Source of the DNA: Plectrocnemia conspersa | Lineage: Eukaryota; Arthropoda; Insecta; Trichoptera; Polycentropodidae | DNA length: 64,000 nt | Direction: 5' to 3' | Assembly: GCA_009617715.1 (NCBI GenBank) | Contig: VTFK01000649.1 | Location: 1-64,000, forward strand | Shown: positions 11,338-62,616 of the stretch, piece after piece | Layout of the letters: each line of letters begins with the position of its first letter | How positions within the stretch are numbered: the first letter of the stretch is position 1 | Notes under the pieces: model-generated | What the model was told of the DNA's origin: nothing | Databases searched by the model: none | The model's input: the letters and a program-made list of their open reading frames with translations, nothing else | Made by a program: the position numbers and the translations under genes

Positions 11338-14300
11338 TTAGCACATCTTTGACGACGCTTGAGATTGATCGCTTAAATCATAGCAATCTGAAGAGTCCAA
11401 ATATGGAAGATCAGGTTCGCAAAAAATGACATCATAATCAATGTCATCGCACATTTTAAACATATTCCTGAAATTGTCTTCGTCTGCTGATGTGTTATTC
11501 GTTAAGCTGGATGTACTCTTTGAAATGCTCGGCAACGTATCATCTTTTGATGTATTCCTCTTCGCCGTCGATATGACATTTATACTATTCACAATTGGAT
11601 TATAATTCTTACTGTTAAAACTCGTACTGGAATTATGCGACATTTTGCTGATAGATGATATAGATCTTTTACTGGATACACTTTCAGTCGCTTTAGTATG
11701 CCGTGACGTGGAGTCGGCAAATTTATTATTTGAAAACGCTTCTAGTTCAAAATTCTTTGTGTTTTCATTAACAATCGATGATGAAACATTATTCGACATT
11801 ATATCATTATTTCTGCTGTTAGTTGCAGTATTAACATTTTCATTATCAGTTACTTCGATACACTCTGACGTTATTTTATGCAATAAATGAGAATTTTCCC
11901 GCTTGAAATCGTCAATGATTTTATCAAAGTTTTTTTGAGAAGACTCTCTACTCCGAGATTCATGAATTAGCTTAGTTGCTAATTTATATAATTCCATATC
12001 ATTGACGTTCAATCGTGATTCTTCCGGTACTGGCTATAAATTAAAATAAAATTCAATGAAGCTCACATACATAATATATATATAAAATAATACCTTTTTA
12101 TGCTTTGTTATTATTTCCACCAAGTCTTCAGCTAAATTTATAACAGTTTTAGGCAAATTTGTATTCCTAGCTAAGGCTAAACCATAATTATCAATATTTG
12201 TAACGCCTGGAATGATTTTATACTTGTACGTCAGCATATCGTTGTTATTTTCCTCTGTAGATTTAGTAGTTTCAGTGTGTGAACTAGAATACAATGAGTG
12301 TTATACAATAAACTTTTTAAATTCATAATATAAATAGAAACTTACTTGATAACATTAAAGTAGACGTCTTGAAGCTTAGTGAGATACAAAAAATGTGTCG
12401 TGAAGAATGTGAAAGCTTCGGTTGCGAGCAAATGCTCACATATTGCCCATGCCATACTTGTACCTTCTTCACTAGCTGTGCCTCTAAAATAATATAATAT
12501 ACTAATAGAACATCAATAAATTATTATATTTTATATATATACAAATACCTGCAAAACTCATCAATAATTATCAAACTGGTCGGAGTCAACGTTTGCAATA
12601 TGTATTGCATTTCTTTCATCTTATATAATACAATATATTAATTAATATACAATATAGATATGTTATAAGATAAATAATACAAACTTCTAAAACATATGTT
12701 GATGCATTGCATTCAATACTATCATTGAAACCAATTCTGGAAAATATGTGATCAGCAATGCGGAATATAGCTCGCGTTGCCGGAACGAAACAACCAATCT
12801 AAAAGTATGTATACATTTTTAGACAGTTATACAATAAATATATTATATATTATATTTAAATTAAATGATACTTGTGCCATAATTTGCAATAAAGCAACCT
12901 GTTTGATGTAAATACTCTTACCGCCCATATTCGGACCGGTTATTATATTAAAATTATACTCCGGACTAGCAAACTAAAATAATTACAATATTAAATAATA
13001 TTTCGGTACACCAAACGACATCTCTTGTGCAAGATTGAAATATTTATTGTCTTTGTAATATAATACACAAACACTAACCACATCGTTTGGTACTGGAGTA
13101 ACAGGAATCACACAATCCAAAATGGGATGTATGGAATCTTTCAAGTGTAAATACTTATCGAATTTAGGACGCACATAGTTTCCAGAGCTGCTGATCTATA
13201 ATTAGTAATTTATTAATATTTTTCTATAATAACTTGTGACTTGTTTTGATTTATTGACTGCTACTATTAAACTATTGATCAATTCATACCTGTGCCAAAG
13301 ATAATATCATATCTAATTCAGCAATGTGTTCACATAATACGTACAATATTCCCATATAAGAACGTAGCTCGTTCAATAAACTGCATATTATTCTGTATAA
13401 ATACATAATTTACATTATTAATTGCATTATAAATCACTATATACTAATTTATTACATATTGCTCATGGTTTGTATTTCAATCAATGATTCTTTTGCTTGT
13501 TGATCCAAAGTCACAATTTCCTCAGTCGTCATTGTTAATGTACTACCATGATTTTGCACCTACCATTAAAATTATAATAAATTACTTTAATAATTCAAAG
13601 GATTAAAATTTAATTTTACTTACTTCAATAAATACGGGTGGCAAATCGCTGACGTTAAAATTGTTTCTATTCTTAGTTCCGACCGGCAGCACAATATGGA
13701 AACCTTTGGACGTGTTACTGTTGAGACGCAGCGATAAACCATACGTTGTACCAAGTTGCTCGACTTTCTCTTGAATGTCGGTAATTAATTCAGAATATGA
13801 TCTTCTCACAACGTCTAGTAATCCGTTAATATTGGGTTTCACGGCAAAGCAGCGTTGAAAATGAGCACCGGCACCTTTAGCAATGTGAGCATCGTCTTGT
13901 ATGACCTTTTTGATACGTTCTGAGATTTCCGTGAACTTGGTACTTGATAAATCCTATTAATATTAAACATAAATTCTCAAATACTTGTCCATTCTTATGA
14001 AAATAATATGTGTGTAAACATTAATTAGGCATTGCAATAAGATTTCAATTGATTCATCCACCTTTGAAAGCGAAGAATCTGGAAATTGGTACAGAACGAA
14101 AGCACGAGCGACCATCAACGGCTAACAAATCATTGTTTGTACAATAAACATATTTTTGTGTTAATAAACGCTAAAAAATTCTGGAATAGTTTTCTAAGTT
14201 TTGAAATAATGTTTAATTTGAGTTTATTATAATAAAATAGATAAAATAGATAATTTTAATGAGCAATATATAAAATAAAATTCACATTTACCGTAATTTA

Positions 14301-17300
14301 ATGAAATAGTATAATTATTAACTAAAACAAATTTTTAATTTTACTGCTGGTCAGAAAGTGAACACTCCATGAATAACTCGCAATATATGTAATATAAACT
14401 AATAAATTATTACTAGTCCACATGTGCCTTACTGGCTGGGATGTCACACCCCTTAGGGTTACCGAACCTTAAAAACTCAAATTAAACATTATTTCAAAAC
14501 ATACAAAACTATTCTAGAAATTTTATAAGCGATCACCTATACAAATACTCAGGCCCAATGTTGCTTAACTTCGGTCATTCGCTACACTAACGAAACGCTA
14601 ATGCGCAGTAGCGCAATTTATATGTTTTAATGCACACTACAAATAAAATGTTGCTCAATCCATGCATTTATGTAATGCTCACTCCTTATTATTGTAATGC
14701 ATAAACAATTAGTTTTATGGAAGAAAGTATATATAAAAATGCTAAATCTCTTCAAATAATTCTCTGTTAAATTGCCTCATTGATATACCAATATTAAAAA
14801 TAGTAAAAAAATGTTGAATTGATATTAATAGTAGATTTATATGTTAGTATCCTACTCTTTGAAAAAGCATCTTGGAGTATAGTACATATATAAGTGTAGT
14901 AGTTTTAATGTGACCAAAACATTTCTATATATATTACTGATGGAAATTGAAAATGACATTAAATTATATACAGTAATGAATGTTATAACTAAAAAAATCC
15001 ACATTTTTACTTTAAGTATATTAGGTTTGTAGCACTAAATTATATTTTACCACAATCAACAACCCCATTTCATATAAATAATGTATTGTGATTACTAACA
15101 CTTTTAATTTTATGAAACCATCTTCCCTTTGCCATTTGCAATGCCTCCAACAAACTTGGTAGTGCATCCATCGTCATTTTGAGCTGAAGCGTCTGGTTCA
15201 ACTGCGTCTCTCCAGCTCTATTCCCGTCTTGCACCGGCGGAAGCATACAAAGCCATAAAACTTTATCTACGTCTACAAAATATTTCATCGCTCTCTGAAA
15301 ATATAAATTTAAGTTTAAGTACCCTTTTAATAACAAGTATATGATTAAAGTGTACTCTTAAAGCGGGCATGAGTCCTTCGTTATTTTGCAGCAGTTCATC
15401 GATGCAATCCAGACGGCTGTTTATAAACCTTTCATCACAAGGTGGTTGTAAGATATTGGCTCTCAGATTGCGAAGACCCCCTGCAGTGAGCGTGTAATTC
15501 AATATGGAGAGCAGACAACTCCGGCGGTTAGGCATCTGTACTATTGATTCGACCAGTTCAAGCCTAATCGACGTATCAACGTCTAAAACAATAATACAAA
15601 TGAATATTTAAAATGCATCGTGTAGGAAAGACTAATTTACCAATCAGTGTTGAATTTTGAGAGCTGTGATATTCAATCTTTAACGAATGGGGAGCAATGT
15701 GTATGCAATGTATGAGTTCTATGTATTTTAACAACGCGGCTACTGCCGTCAGTGCGTAGAACCTGTAAATATGATATATTTTTAATAAATATGAATTACT
15801 AAGACAGGACAACTAATAAACAAGAAAATAAGAAATATATACTACACAGAATTCTTGAAAAGATAAGTTTTGTTGAAAATGTGCAATTGAGACAGAACGT
15901 CAGTTTGAAAAAAAATCATATTAATCTTATATCTGAATCTATTTAGCTCCACTTGCTTCTACAAACACAAGAAAAATCATATTGATCCTTTTTTAGGCTA
16001 AAAAATCAATCTTGAATGACAATATAACATAGTATGAGCGACGTTTCCACAACAAGAAATCAAAGCACTACTGTTTCCTCCCAAACTGACGAAATTCTGA
16101 TACACAATTGATTGTAATTTAGGGTCCTTGCTTTAAGTATGCAATTATATTATATGATTAATTACTTATGAATGATCTGTAGTTGAATATTAACATATTC
16201 TGGAGCTGAAAGCTGTTTCATATACTGTAAGCCAGCCGAATCTGAGAAACATTTCCTCTGCACCGATACAAGTTGTATACTTGGGAATTGATCTCTTATC
16301 AATCTATATAATTCAGTTGGTATTGTACCACAGTTGAATGTATGTGGGACTATTATCTGTAACAGAAATATAATAAAATGATATTATAATTAAAACGTGG
16401 AATTTATGCTTCGACAAGATAGTTTCAAGAGGAATGATTTTATTTGAATACAAATTTTTTTAATACAACTAAATATAAATTTCATTTAAAATAAGAGTAA
16501 GCTGAATATAAAAGTGTTTATTTTGTACTAAACCATTCCAAAAATGTTCCTGTCGTATTGTATATGAGTCGTTCAAAAGCAAATTTGACGGTAATTGAGT
16601 ATTTTTCTAAGCAAAAATTAAAAATTGGTCCTAATCATAATATTATAACTATACGTAGACTTAAGCAAGTAAATATGCTAAGATAAATAAATAGATTTAA
16701 GTTTGTCCACTAACAAAGGTACTTTCAAATTATGTTTTTCTTAAGTAATTTGTAATTAATGAGAAAATTAAGCACGGTGGTCAAAATAATATATAAAAAG
16801 TCAATATAACCACTATTGCTTTTGAACGATACATCAATCAAGTATTGTGAATCTGTTAAGATATAGCATACTTCGACTGGATTGAAATAATGCAACTTTG
16901 TAAGGGAATGTATGTATGAATGAGTGTCGCTCAATTGGGAGAGCATCAATTGTGGTCTCGCTAAATCTATAACGGCTATGCCTACTTCACATTTAGCCGT
17001 GCCTCTTCCTTCGGTTATTGCTGAAATAATCATTGCTATATTATTGAGTCTTTATTTTATTTATTTCTTTAAAATCATTACCAATAATAATGCGTGAATC
17101 ACAAACAGTCGTATTGCTAGTCACCGAACATGGAGTGGTATGCGAACGGCTGTTAAGAGCTCCTAATAAATTTAAAGAATAAACTTTATAACACAATATT
17201 AATAAAACATGATAGAGAAATAAGTTAGGCATTAAATACCAAATCGATTAAACGCATTAACGCTTTTAGGAGTAACGTCGCTCTTGTTGAATGAAAATAG

Positions 17301-17732
17301 CACTTTTTTATTTCGGTTGGAGTACGAATTTTTATTGCTGGATACGGACTCGTCTAATGGATTTGCAGATATGGGTGAATGTCTGTAATGGTGGAATAGA
17401 AATTTGCATTAAAAATTGATTATCTCTGCAATTAGGCATCTGTTTTTACCGCTTTCTTAATGGAGGTATTAACGGGGGTCTCATGTGAGTCACTCCGCTT
17501 GATGTGGAGGCATTCTCTGACACTTGAGGAACAATAAACGGGTAGTTGAAAGATTTTGTAATGTCTCTATTGATCGTTTGCGATATATGAGAGGACTCTT
17601 GAAAAAAAATGGCGTCTATTTAATATTTTTCCTTTTAATACATTTAACGGTAAAGTACTTACCAGTGGGTCGAAAATTGTGGTAAGCTCCCCTCGATTTA
17701 CCTCTCTTTTGCGCTCCATGAAAGACGTTCAT
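11338..17732 (-). CDS. MSH4: MutS homologue 4, meiotic recombination protein
   Basis: MSH4 pairs with MSH5 as a sliding clamp that stabilises recombination intermediates in meiosis; it is not a mismatch-repair enzyme. I assembled 20 exons, all with GT..AG borders and matching phase: 17732-17663, 17597-17450, 17382-17240, 17162-17082, 17035-16872, 16356-16166, 15762-15641, 15582-15356, 15294-15100, 14121-14062, 13953-13624, 13559-13456, 13380-13290, 13195-13079, 12973-12872, 12798-12685, 12619-12549, 12483-12346, 12283-12094, 12033-11338. The product is about 1117 residues. Landmarks: a low-complexity N-terminus (1-145); connector domain from [17 protein letters not shown]; lever/core with [10 protein letters not shown] and [17 protein letters not shown]; Walker A GPNMGGKS (694-701); Walker B/signature [10 protein letters not shown], where MSH4 proteins normally have DELGRGT; TTHF (806-809). 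Human MSH4 has 936 residues; the excess is mostly a Ser/Asn-rich C-terminal tail in the last exon. Intron 9 (about 980 bp) holds a truncated LTR-like repeat. The first ATG in frame, at 17732, was taken as the start. Confidence 0.95.
14372..14475 (+). mobile_element. LTR-like dispersed repeat (family Y), copy C, truncated
   Basis: Matches the 3' part of copies A and B: ACTCGCAATATATGTAATATAA, then ACTAGTCCAC, then CTTACTGGCTGGGATGTCACACCCCTTA. It lies inside MSH4 intron 9, antisense to the gene. Only about the last 100 bp of the family consensus remain. Confidence 0.6.
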
Positions 17733-18220
17733 ATTGACAGCAAAAGTATGACATCAAATGAAATCAAAAATGGCGGATTGAAAATTTTGGCCATAATATA
17801 TAAAAAATTCAACCATATACTATTTTTTTATATTTATAATATATATTTTAAATAATAATCAACGCATTTTTAAATCATAATTTTTGTAATAATTTAAATA
17901 GTTTAAAAGATACTTGTTAAGAATAGCGTCACCACGCTCAGAAATCAATGGTTATGAATTCTCCGCTATGTCATATTGCTGGTTTGGCCCTAACGGCTAC
18001 AAAAAGTGACCAACAACATTTTGCTACATAAATATGTCTTAAAATTAAAACAGGTTAGGTGCGAACGAGCGGCAATGAGCGACAGAGACGTAGCTAGGGA
18101 ATCCAAATGAACGAATTAGCACCCCCCTTATTTTAATATATATAATACATATATAAACTTAAAGAGTTTCTGCACCCATAGTTATGGCCATCTGAATGTG
18201 CATTTAAAGAGTGGAGGTTT
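17733..18220. other. Upstream flank of MSH4
   Basis: No coding exon. It should contain the MSH4 promoter on the minus strand, but no TATA box or other core element was recognised. The right part (about 18040-18220) has a raised GC content and probably belongs to the 5' region of the decayed LINE that follows. Confidence 0.4.
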
Positions 18221-18224
18221 CGAA

Positions 18225-19195
18225 ATGGTATTAAACCGTCCTAGGAAGGTGGTGGACCCCCTTTTAATTTATTATCAGAATGTAAGGGGACTGAACTTCA
18301 AGACCGTTGACTTCCTGTCCGCTATTTGTGCCCAAGAACATGACGTCAGTGCTCTCACGGAATCATGACTGACGGATTCTGTGCTGAACGCTAAACTCTT
18401 CGAAGATCGATACACCGTGCTCAGAAGAGAGCAATGCAGCAGAGGCGGAGTTGTACTTTTGGCTGTCCGCACAGATTAAGTACGTGATACGTGGAGATTT
18501 AACCATTTCAATGCTGACGGAGAACATCTTTGAGTCTGAATATGTTTTGCGAAAAATCATTTTGGGCGATTTTAATTTGTCTACGAACGTTGGCGCCAAA
18601 ATTGACATAAGTTTAATAAATAATATTTCAAATTTAAAACAAATAAATTGTGTCAATAATAATTTTGCTGACAAGTTAGATTTAATTTACACAAATGTAA
18701 ATAATTGCATAGTAATTAGGAGCGAATTCACATTAGTGCCGGAAAATAATCATCACCCGGCGCTAATGATAAAGTTAAATGTAAATAAAAATAGCATATT
18801 TACGAATGAGGTGGAATGCGTGAGCGAACGGAATGTATGCGGATGGTCGTTTGGAAATTGTGTAGATTTTGATTTATTGAATAATTTACTTTTAGGTATG
18901 GACTGTAATCGAGTGAGTGAGTGCGTTGATATTAAATCTTCCCTAACAGCCTTCTATGAGATACTCTACTGTGAGTTCGATCAGCACTTGACTCGATAGC
19001 GCCCTCGAGTGCTTGACGTGACACATACTAGAAGGTTTTCTCCTGAAACCATTTCATTGCTAAAAAGAAAGCACACTTTCCATAAGTTATGGAAAAATCG
19101 AAACAACCCCTAGACCCATATTACTTAAAAGTAGATAAAGAGAATAAAATGATGCTCATTGTAGGAGACTAACCCATGTAGTTTTATCAGTGTAG
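18225..19195 (+). pseudogene. Decayed LINE endonuclease domain fragment
   Basis: Remnant of the apurinic-type endonuclease at the start of a Jockey/CR1-type non-LTR retrotransposon ORF2. Frame 3 from ATG 18225 reads IYYQNVRGLNFKTVDF, the usual 'Y.QNVRGL' opening, and is broken by a stop at 18366-18368. Reading continues through SRGGVVLLAV to another stop near 18478. The frame then shifts, and 18451-18999 holds the catalytic ILGDFN motif and an ENNHHPAL motif in place of the usual SDH. Past the stop at 18997-18999, a RRFSPETISLLKRKH..HKLWK stretch matches the linker seen before the reverse transcriptase in these elements. No RT follows; family X begins next. Non-functional. Confidence 0.8.
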
Positions 19196-19284
19196 GGTAT
19201 CAAAATATCAAATATTATCCCTTTTCGCTCAAGAAAGCCGAAATATTAGCTCACCCTACCTATGCGAAAGATCCCACTTTCTGT

Positions 19285-20280
19285 TATTATAGCGCAAATT
19301 TTAAAGATTGAATTTACTAGGTTTGATATTCTTGTACGGTATGCGCGACGTGGCAACATCAAAGGAATACATTTACTTAATTTCAGGCAAGTCTAACGGT
19401 ATAGTATCAATTAATTATGTTATGTAACAGAGAAACGTTGCGGCCTGCCTGATAGGGATGGCTGGCGAAATGAAAACAAAAGCAGGTATTGTATACACGA
19501 AATTTTTTCCAATTTTTGTACATATTTATCTACATTCAGACATATTTTTACCCAAATAGTCCACAGAATATGCTCCACTAAACACATTACTTGAAAACAG
19601 ATCAGCGTAGGATATCAAAATACAATAATATCATGCAGGATTTACATATGTTTTATTCTATAATATTTACATAAACATTTATAACTTAAATTTAAAATAT
19701 GTTGCTTTTCACATGAGTAGGAATAACTAAGTATATGAAAAATAAATAAATAATTTATTTCGAAAAGAAATATTATTGCAATATTCTAAAATAAATAATA
19801 AATGTGCAATAATTAAAATAATAATATATAAATTAATCACATTTCAATTACATAAATATCACAATCATTAATTCATACATTTTAAAAATAGAAACAAGTT
19901 TATTATTTTCTATGCACTCTTTAATTATAGGGTTCCTTTGGATAATCGTAACTGACAAAAAATAATGAGTTAAGTAGGAATATATTTTATTGAAATAAAC
20001 CGCAGAGTGGTGATTTGGCCCCTGGTTTAAAAATTTAGGATGCATCTAGAAGCGGTCGATTAAAAACGATATTTTGCCAAAAACGATGTTTTCCTATACT
20101 TACTGTTCCAAAATAAGAAAGACTTAGAGCCTGTATTTTCAAAAATATTTTTTCCGACAATGTAATAAATTAATGAAAGTGGAGAAATAAATGGGACAAA
20201 AAGGTTTTTGTACACAGTCGTCCTATTGATTTTTATTAGTACTCGTAGACAACACAATAAAAGATCAGCGTATTTTTAGA
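19285..20280 (+). mobile_element. Family X repeat, copy 1 (possible non-autonomous hAT)
   Basis: Shares long stretches with 22362-23696 (inverted) and 45718-46960 (same orientation). Core landmarks: CAGGCAAGTCTAA, GTTATGTAACAGAGAAA, GATAGGGATGGCTGGCGAA, then GTGCAATAATTAAAATAATA, and near the end TAAAAATTTAGGATGCAT. No coding capacity is recognisable. The left boundary is set by the start of similarity with the other copies; the ACCGGTA-type ends seen in copy 2 are not clear here. Confidence 0.65.
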
Positions 20281-21118
20281 AGTACCTGAATATAAGAGTG
20301 ATCGTTTGCTTATTATAACAATAATGAACATTTCGTGTTTCAAACATAAAACACGAAATATGCATAAATATACAGACGGATAATTGTTATTTCATGTCGG
20401 AAACTTCAATCGAAATTTGACCTGATTGTTAATTATATGTCCCAAAAAAATGAAGACGACAATAGTTACTACGTTTTTAATTATTATCTTCAAAGAAAAT
20501 GTTCCGACTCTTAAATCCTCTGATTTTTTGCCAAAACTTGCAAGCATGTATCAATTAATAATATTTAATAATATATCACAGCAAACACCTAGATATAAAG
20601 CATTCAGTTCGACTTTAAATGAATAGAATCGTCATCATATATCCAAGAAGACGTTAGAAAAAATCAATGGATTTTCTTAGGAACTCCTTTTTCACCCACC
20701 GTATTCTTTAGATGTTGCTCAAAACGTCTATCATCTATTTAGATCCCTAAAACAGTTTTTGGGTGAAAAAAAAGTTTACAAAAATGGATATAAAAAAATG
20801 ACATTAAAGAATTTATTTCTTTCAAAAATACATAATTTTTCGAATCAGATATAAAATCAATTAATTAGCATGTGGAGAACAATTGTAAAAAAATATGGAG
20901 AATATATAATTCGTAAAAGTATTATACGTTTTATTTTTTAACTCATTTAACCCGCACCTTAAAAAACGCAAAGACTTATGTGACAACTTGATGCATACTA
21001 AATAAACAAAACAAAAAAAAAAGATTAAAAAAATATTAATAATTAGTAGAAGGGGTAGATAAAAATTCGATCAGATTATTAGGCCACGGTACCTCTTGTA
21101 TTTCGATAATGATAAGAA
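20281..21118. other. Gene-free AT-rich stretch upstream of the receptor
   Basis: No gene recognised. A short perfect hairpin, ATTTCGTGTTT (20330-20340) with AAACACGAAAT (20349-20359), is the only local structure noticed. Confidence 0.4.
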
Positions 21119-21337
21119 AGCGAGCCACTGTTTGAGCACTGCTGACATGTCGAGCATGCGCACGCGAGTCCCTAAGTGGCGGGAATAACATTGCAATCAA
21201 CAAATTGAGTTCTTCTCTATGATCGCTCGGTCGTGTTGTTGCGCCTTATTTTGACACAACTTCCGATAGTGACAAAACTTGTGACATTTTTTTTGCGCGT
21301 TTCAAATGTTAAAAAAATGTTATTGAGACCGCGCAAA
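21119..21337 (+). promoter_or_regulatory. Probable promoter/5' UTR of the receptor gene, with uORF
   Basis: A CpG-bearing block (GAGCATGCGCACGCGAGTCC) directly precedes the coding start in otherwise AT-rich DNA, as expected for a promoter and 5' UTR. An upstream ORF runs from ATG 21219 to TGA 21252-21254 (11 codons, MIARSCCCALF). It ends 83 bp before the chosen start codon and could reduce translation. The transcription start was not determined. Confidence 0.45.
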
Positions 21338-59821
<38,484 letters not shown>

Positions 59822-62616
59822 AGGAAATAGAAGCATTCTTCAAGAAATTAATGACCTATCCACGAAGAAGATGCAAAGAAACGCGAAGATATTTTTTAGT
59901 TGCATTTAATCTGCTTTGTAATTAAAGCAAATTGCATTTAATATACTATAAAAAAATATTTTCGTACGTAGTATATCACAACTTACGCTTTTATATGTAC
60001 ACAAAGCTGACTGCCAAAGATCCTTATAGCTCTCTAAAAATTACGTTATGTTTTTAAGTTATAGTTTATAATTACCAGTCATGTAAATTTATATTATGCA
60101 CAATGTTTATATATTATCTTAGCTTTATGTAATATGTATTTTAAGACAATCTGACGTGAAAGACATCGTTCATTAGTCATGTTTGCATTTGCTATAAATA
60201 TGCTACCTATTAAAAACATATATATTTTTATGACATAATGATCTAATGTTTAATGTTAATCACTATTTTAAAAAGCGAACTATAGTAACAGATGATTAAA
60301 CACACATACAGGGTATACTCACATATTATAAAATACATAGAATTTAAACAGTGAAATTTGAGCAAGAAGAAAGATTGAGAAAAATATTTTATATTTAAAT
60401 TTATACTTAGTAATTTCTATGAAACACGTAGTAAAGTTCATCATTACCCTATTTTATGACGATTTTCATTGTTAGCCATATCTATATTGCCATTAAAACA
60501 AGTTCCTGTATATTCATCATCAATGATGTGCGTCTGAGAGGGACTATAATTAAGGTGAATATACTGATAACGGTGCCATTACATGTAATAGTGACTTTAA
60601 AAACATACCAATTTATAATTTAAAAATATATGAAAAGCAAAAGATTTTTTTTCATATTCAACATCAAAAATACTTTTACTGTTATATTGACAAGCAAAAT
60701 TTAAGTAAAGATCCATAAAACTTCCTTTAGCTGAAAACATAAATATTAATATTTGATTACATAAGATCTCTGGTAACAGTCTTTTTTTAACTATATCTTT
60801 ATACTATCAATTCAGTGTTCGAATAAAAACAATATCTTAAAAATATACAATGTCATTTCTAAAGTTTTAAATTGAAAGCAAACTCTACTTATTATTTTTT
60901 TATAAAAAAATGTTTAAAATATTAAAAACAAATAGTTTAAAGTGCCTGTATTTAAGTTTGTTTGAGAATGATGTATGTATACATATTTTAAGATCCCAAA
61001 TCAAAAAAATGTTATAACAAACAAACACTGTTTTACTTTTAAGCATATGGATATGTTTAGTATTTAATTTGCTTGATTTTTGACTAAAAAACTAAAGTTA
61101 ATTTCAAAACATCAACTGTACTTTATTTTTTTCAATGATTAAGGCATTTGAACAGGTTCTTAATTTGATATCATTTTAATGAAGAACATACATGACATAA
61201 TATCAAGTATAAAGCATGTTTTTAAAATACGTCAAAATATGATTAAATGCTGATAGATTGATGCCTTATCTTATTCTTACACATATTCATGAAACAACAA
61301 TATTTCTTCTTCTCATGAACCTATAAAGTAAAACTTCAAAACACATTTATGTTAAGAATATGTTATATTGTATATAAAATTTGCTACTTTTACATCTTAT
61401 AGCCATGATTGCGATACATGACTTAATTTGAAAGATCATACAAAACTAACTCTATTGTATATTATATCTAATTTAACATATTCTTGTTTTGAGAGTCTTG
61501 AAATATATCTATTGTATATGCATGTATACCATTTTATATAAATCTCTTTTTTAATTTTCTCAAGTTCTCTTTATATATCACTGAAAAACTTACAACCTAG
61601 TGTGAATGTAAATTTAAAAAAATATAAATATACGGGTATTGAAAAAAATATATTATATATAAATGTTGATCGTTGTCCAAATGATTTTCATCGCAGTTGT
61701 TATTGTAAAAGCTTTAATAATATAGTAGTGTGCTTAATCAATTTTTGATACTTATAAATTTTACTAAGTCTGCCTTATTCGATTATTATATTAAATACTT
61801 TTAAAACGTGTTTAGAGCTTGTGTATCTTTACTAAATTAAATGAAACATATTTTGAATGTACTAAAAATTATCGACGCTATTCAATTGTAGCTTCTATTT
61901 TGTATCGAAATATAGAAATGTAATTTCTACTATTAAAAGAAAAAATATATCTGTTTTCTCATGTGCCGATCACAATACCTTTCGCATGCATAAAAGTTAC
62001 ATGTTACCATAGGGTTTATATAAGTATGGTGTGTAAAATCAACACTAATACAGCTGAGATTTGCATTTTTTTACGAATATGTATCTCAATATGCATTATG
62101 CTAGAGGTAAATCTATAGTGACTTGAAACATGGTACATAGATAAAACAACAAATTAATTGAGGAATACTTATAAATATGACAATTAATATATATGTGCTA
62201 AATTTTATTTTGTGATTTTGTTTAATTTTATATTCTTAGTTGATATGTGTATTTTAAAAATAATAATAAAAATCATATAAATTTTAATATTTTCTTTTAA
62301 CCAAAATTCCAAAAAACATCAATAAGGTTCGATTGCAATCGGAGCTATAAGTGATATGATTTTGTATCTACATATCCTCTGTATAGGTTCCTACATATTG
62401 ATATTTTAAACAAATACGCTAAATGGTTCAACCCTTGAAAGAAACCATCGTTGAATGATTTCAAAAGCGTAATCAAAGAACATTACGACACCCATCTAAA
62501 AGACATCTTTTGTGGAATTGAAATTGTTGCTATTTTTAAAGGCAATTAGACGCCAGAAACTCCGATAAGTTTATTTTAAAAATATACATAATTCACTCAA
62601 AATGTGTAGTTAAATA
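59822..62616. other. Intergenic downstream of the receptor
   Basis: AT-rich, no gene recognised. The first part should include the 3' UTR of the longer receptor transcript, but the AT-rich sequence offers too many hexamers to choose a poly(A) signal. Confidence 0.5.

Noticed and set aside
11645..11890. Plus-strand ORF opposite the MSH4 tail
   Set aside because: Antisense shadow of the low-complexity last MSH4 exon.
14062..14121. Treating MSH4 as broken because of the ~980-bp intron 9 with repeat insertion
   Set aside because: The 60-bp exon 10 joins in phase on both sides (residues [20 protein letters not shown]) and fills the position expected from human MSH4, so the gene is intact.
21233..21337. 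Upstream extension of receptor exon 1 starting at 21233
   Set aside because: 21233 is GTG, not an ATG, and the leader before 21317 lies in the likely 5' UTR. ATG 21338, with a better context and a signal peptide directly after it, is preferred.
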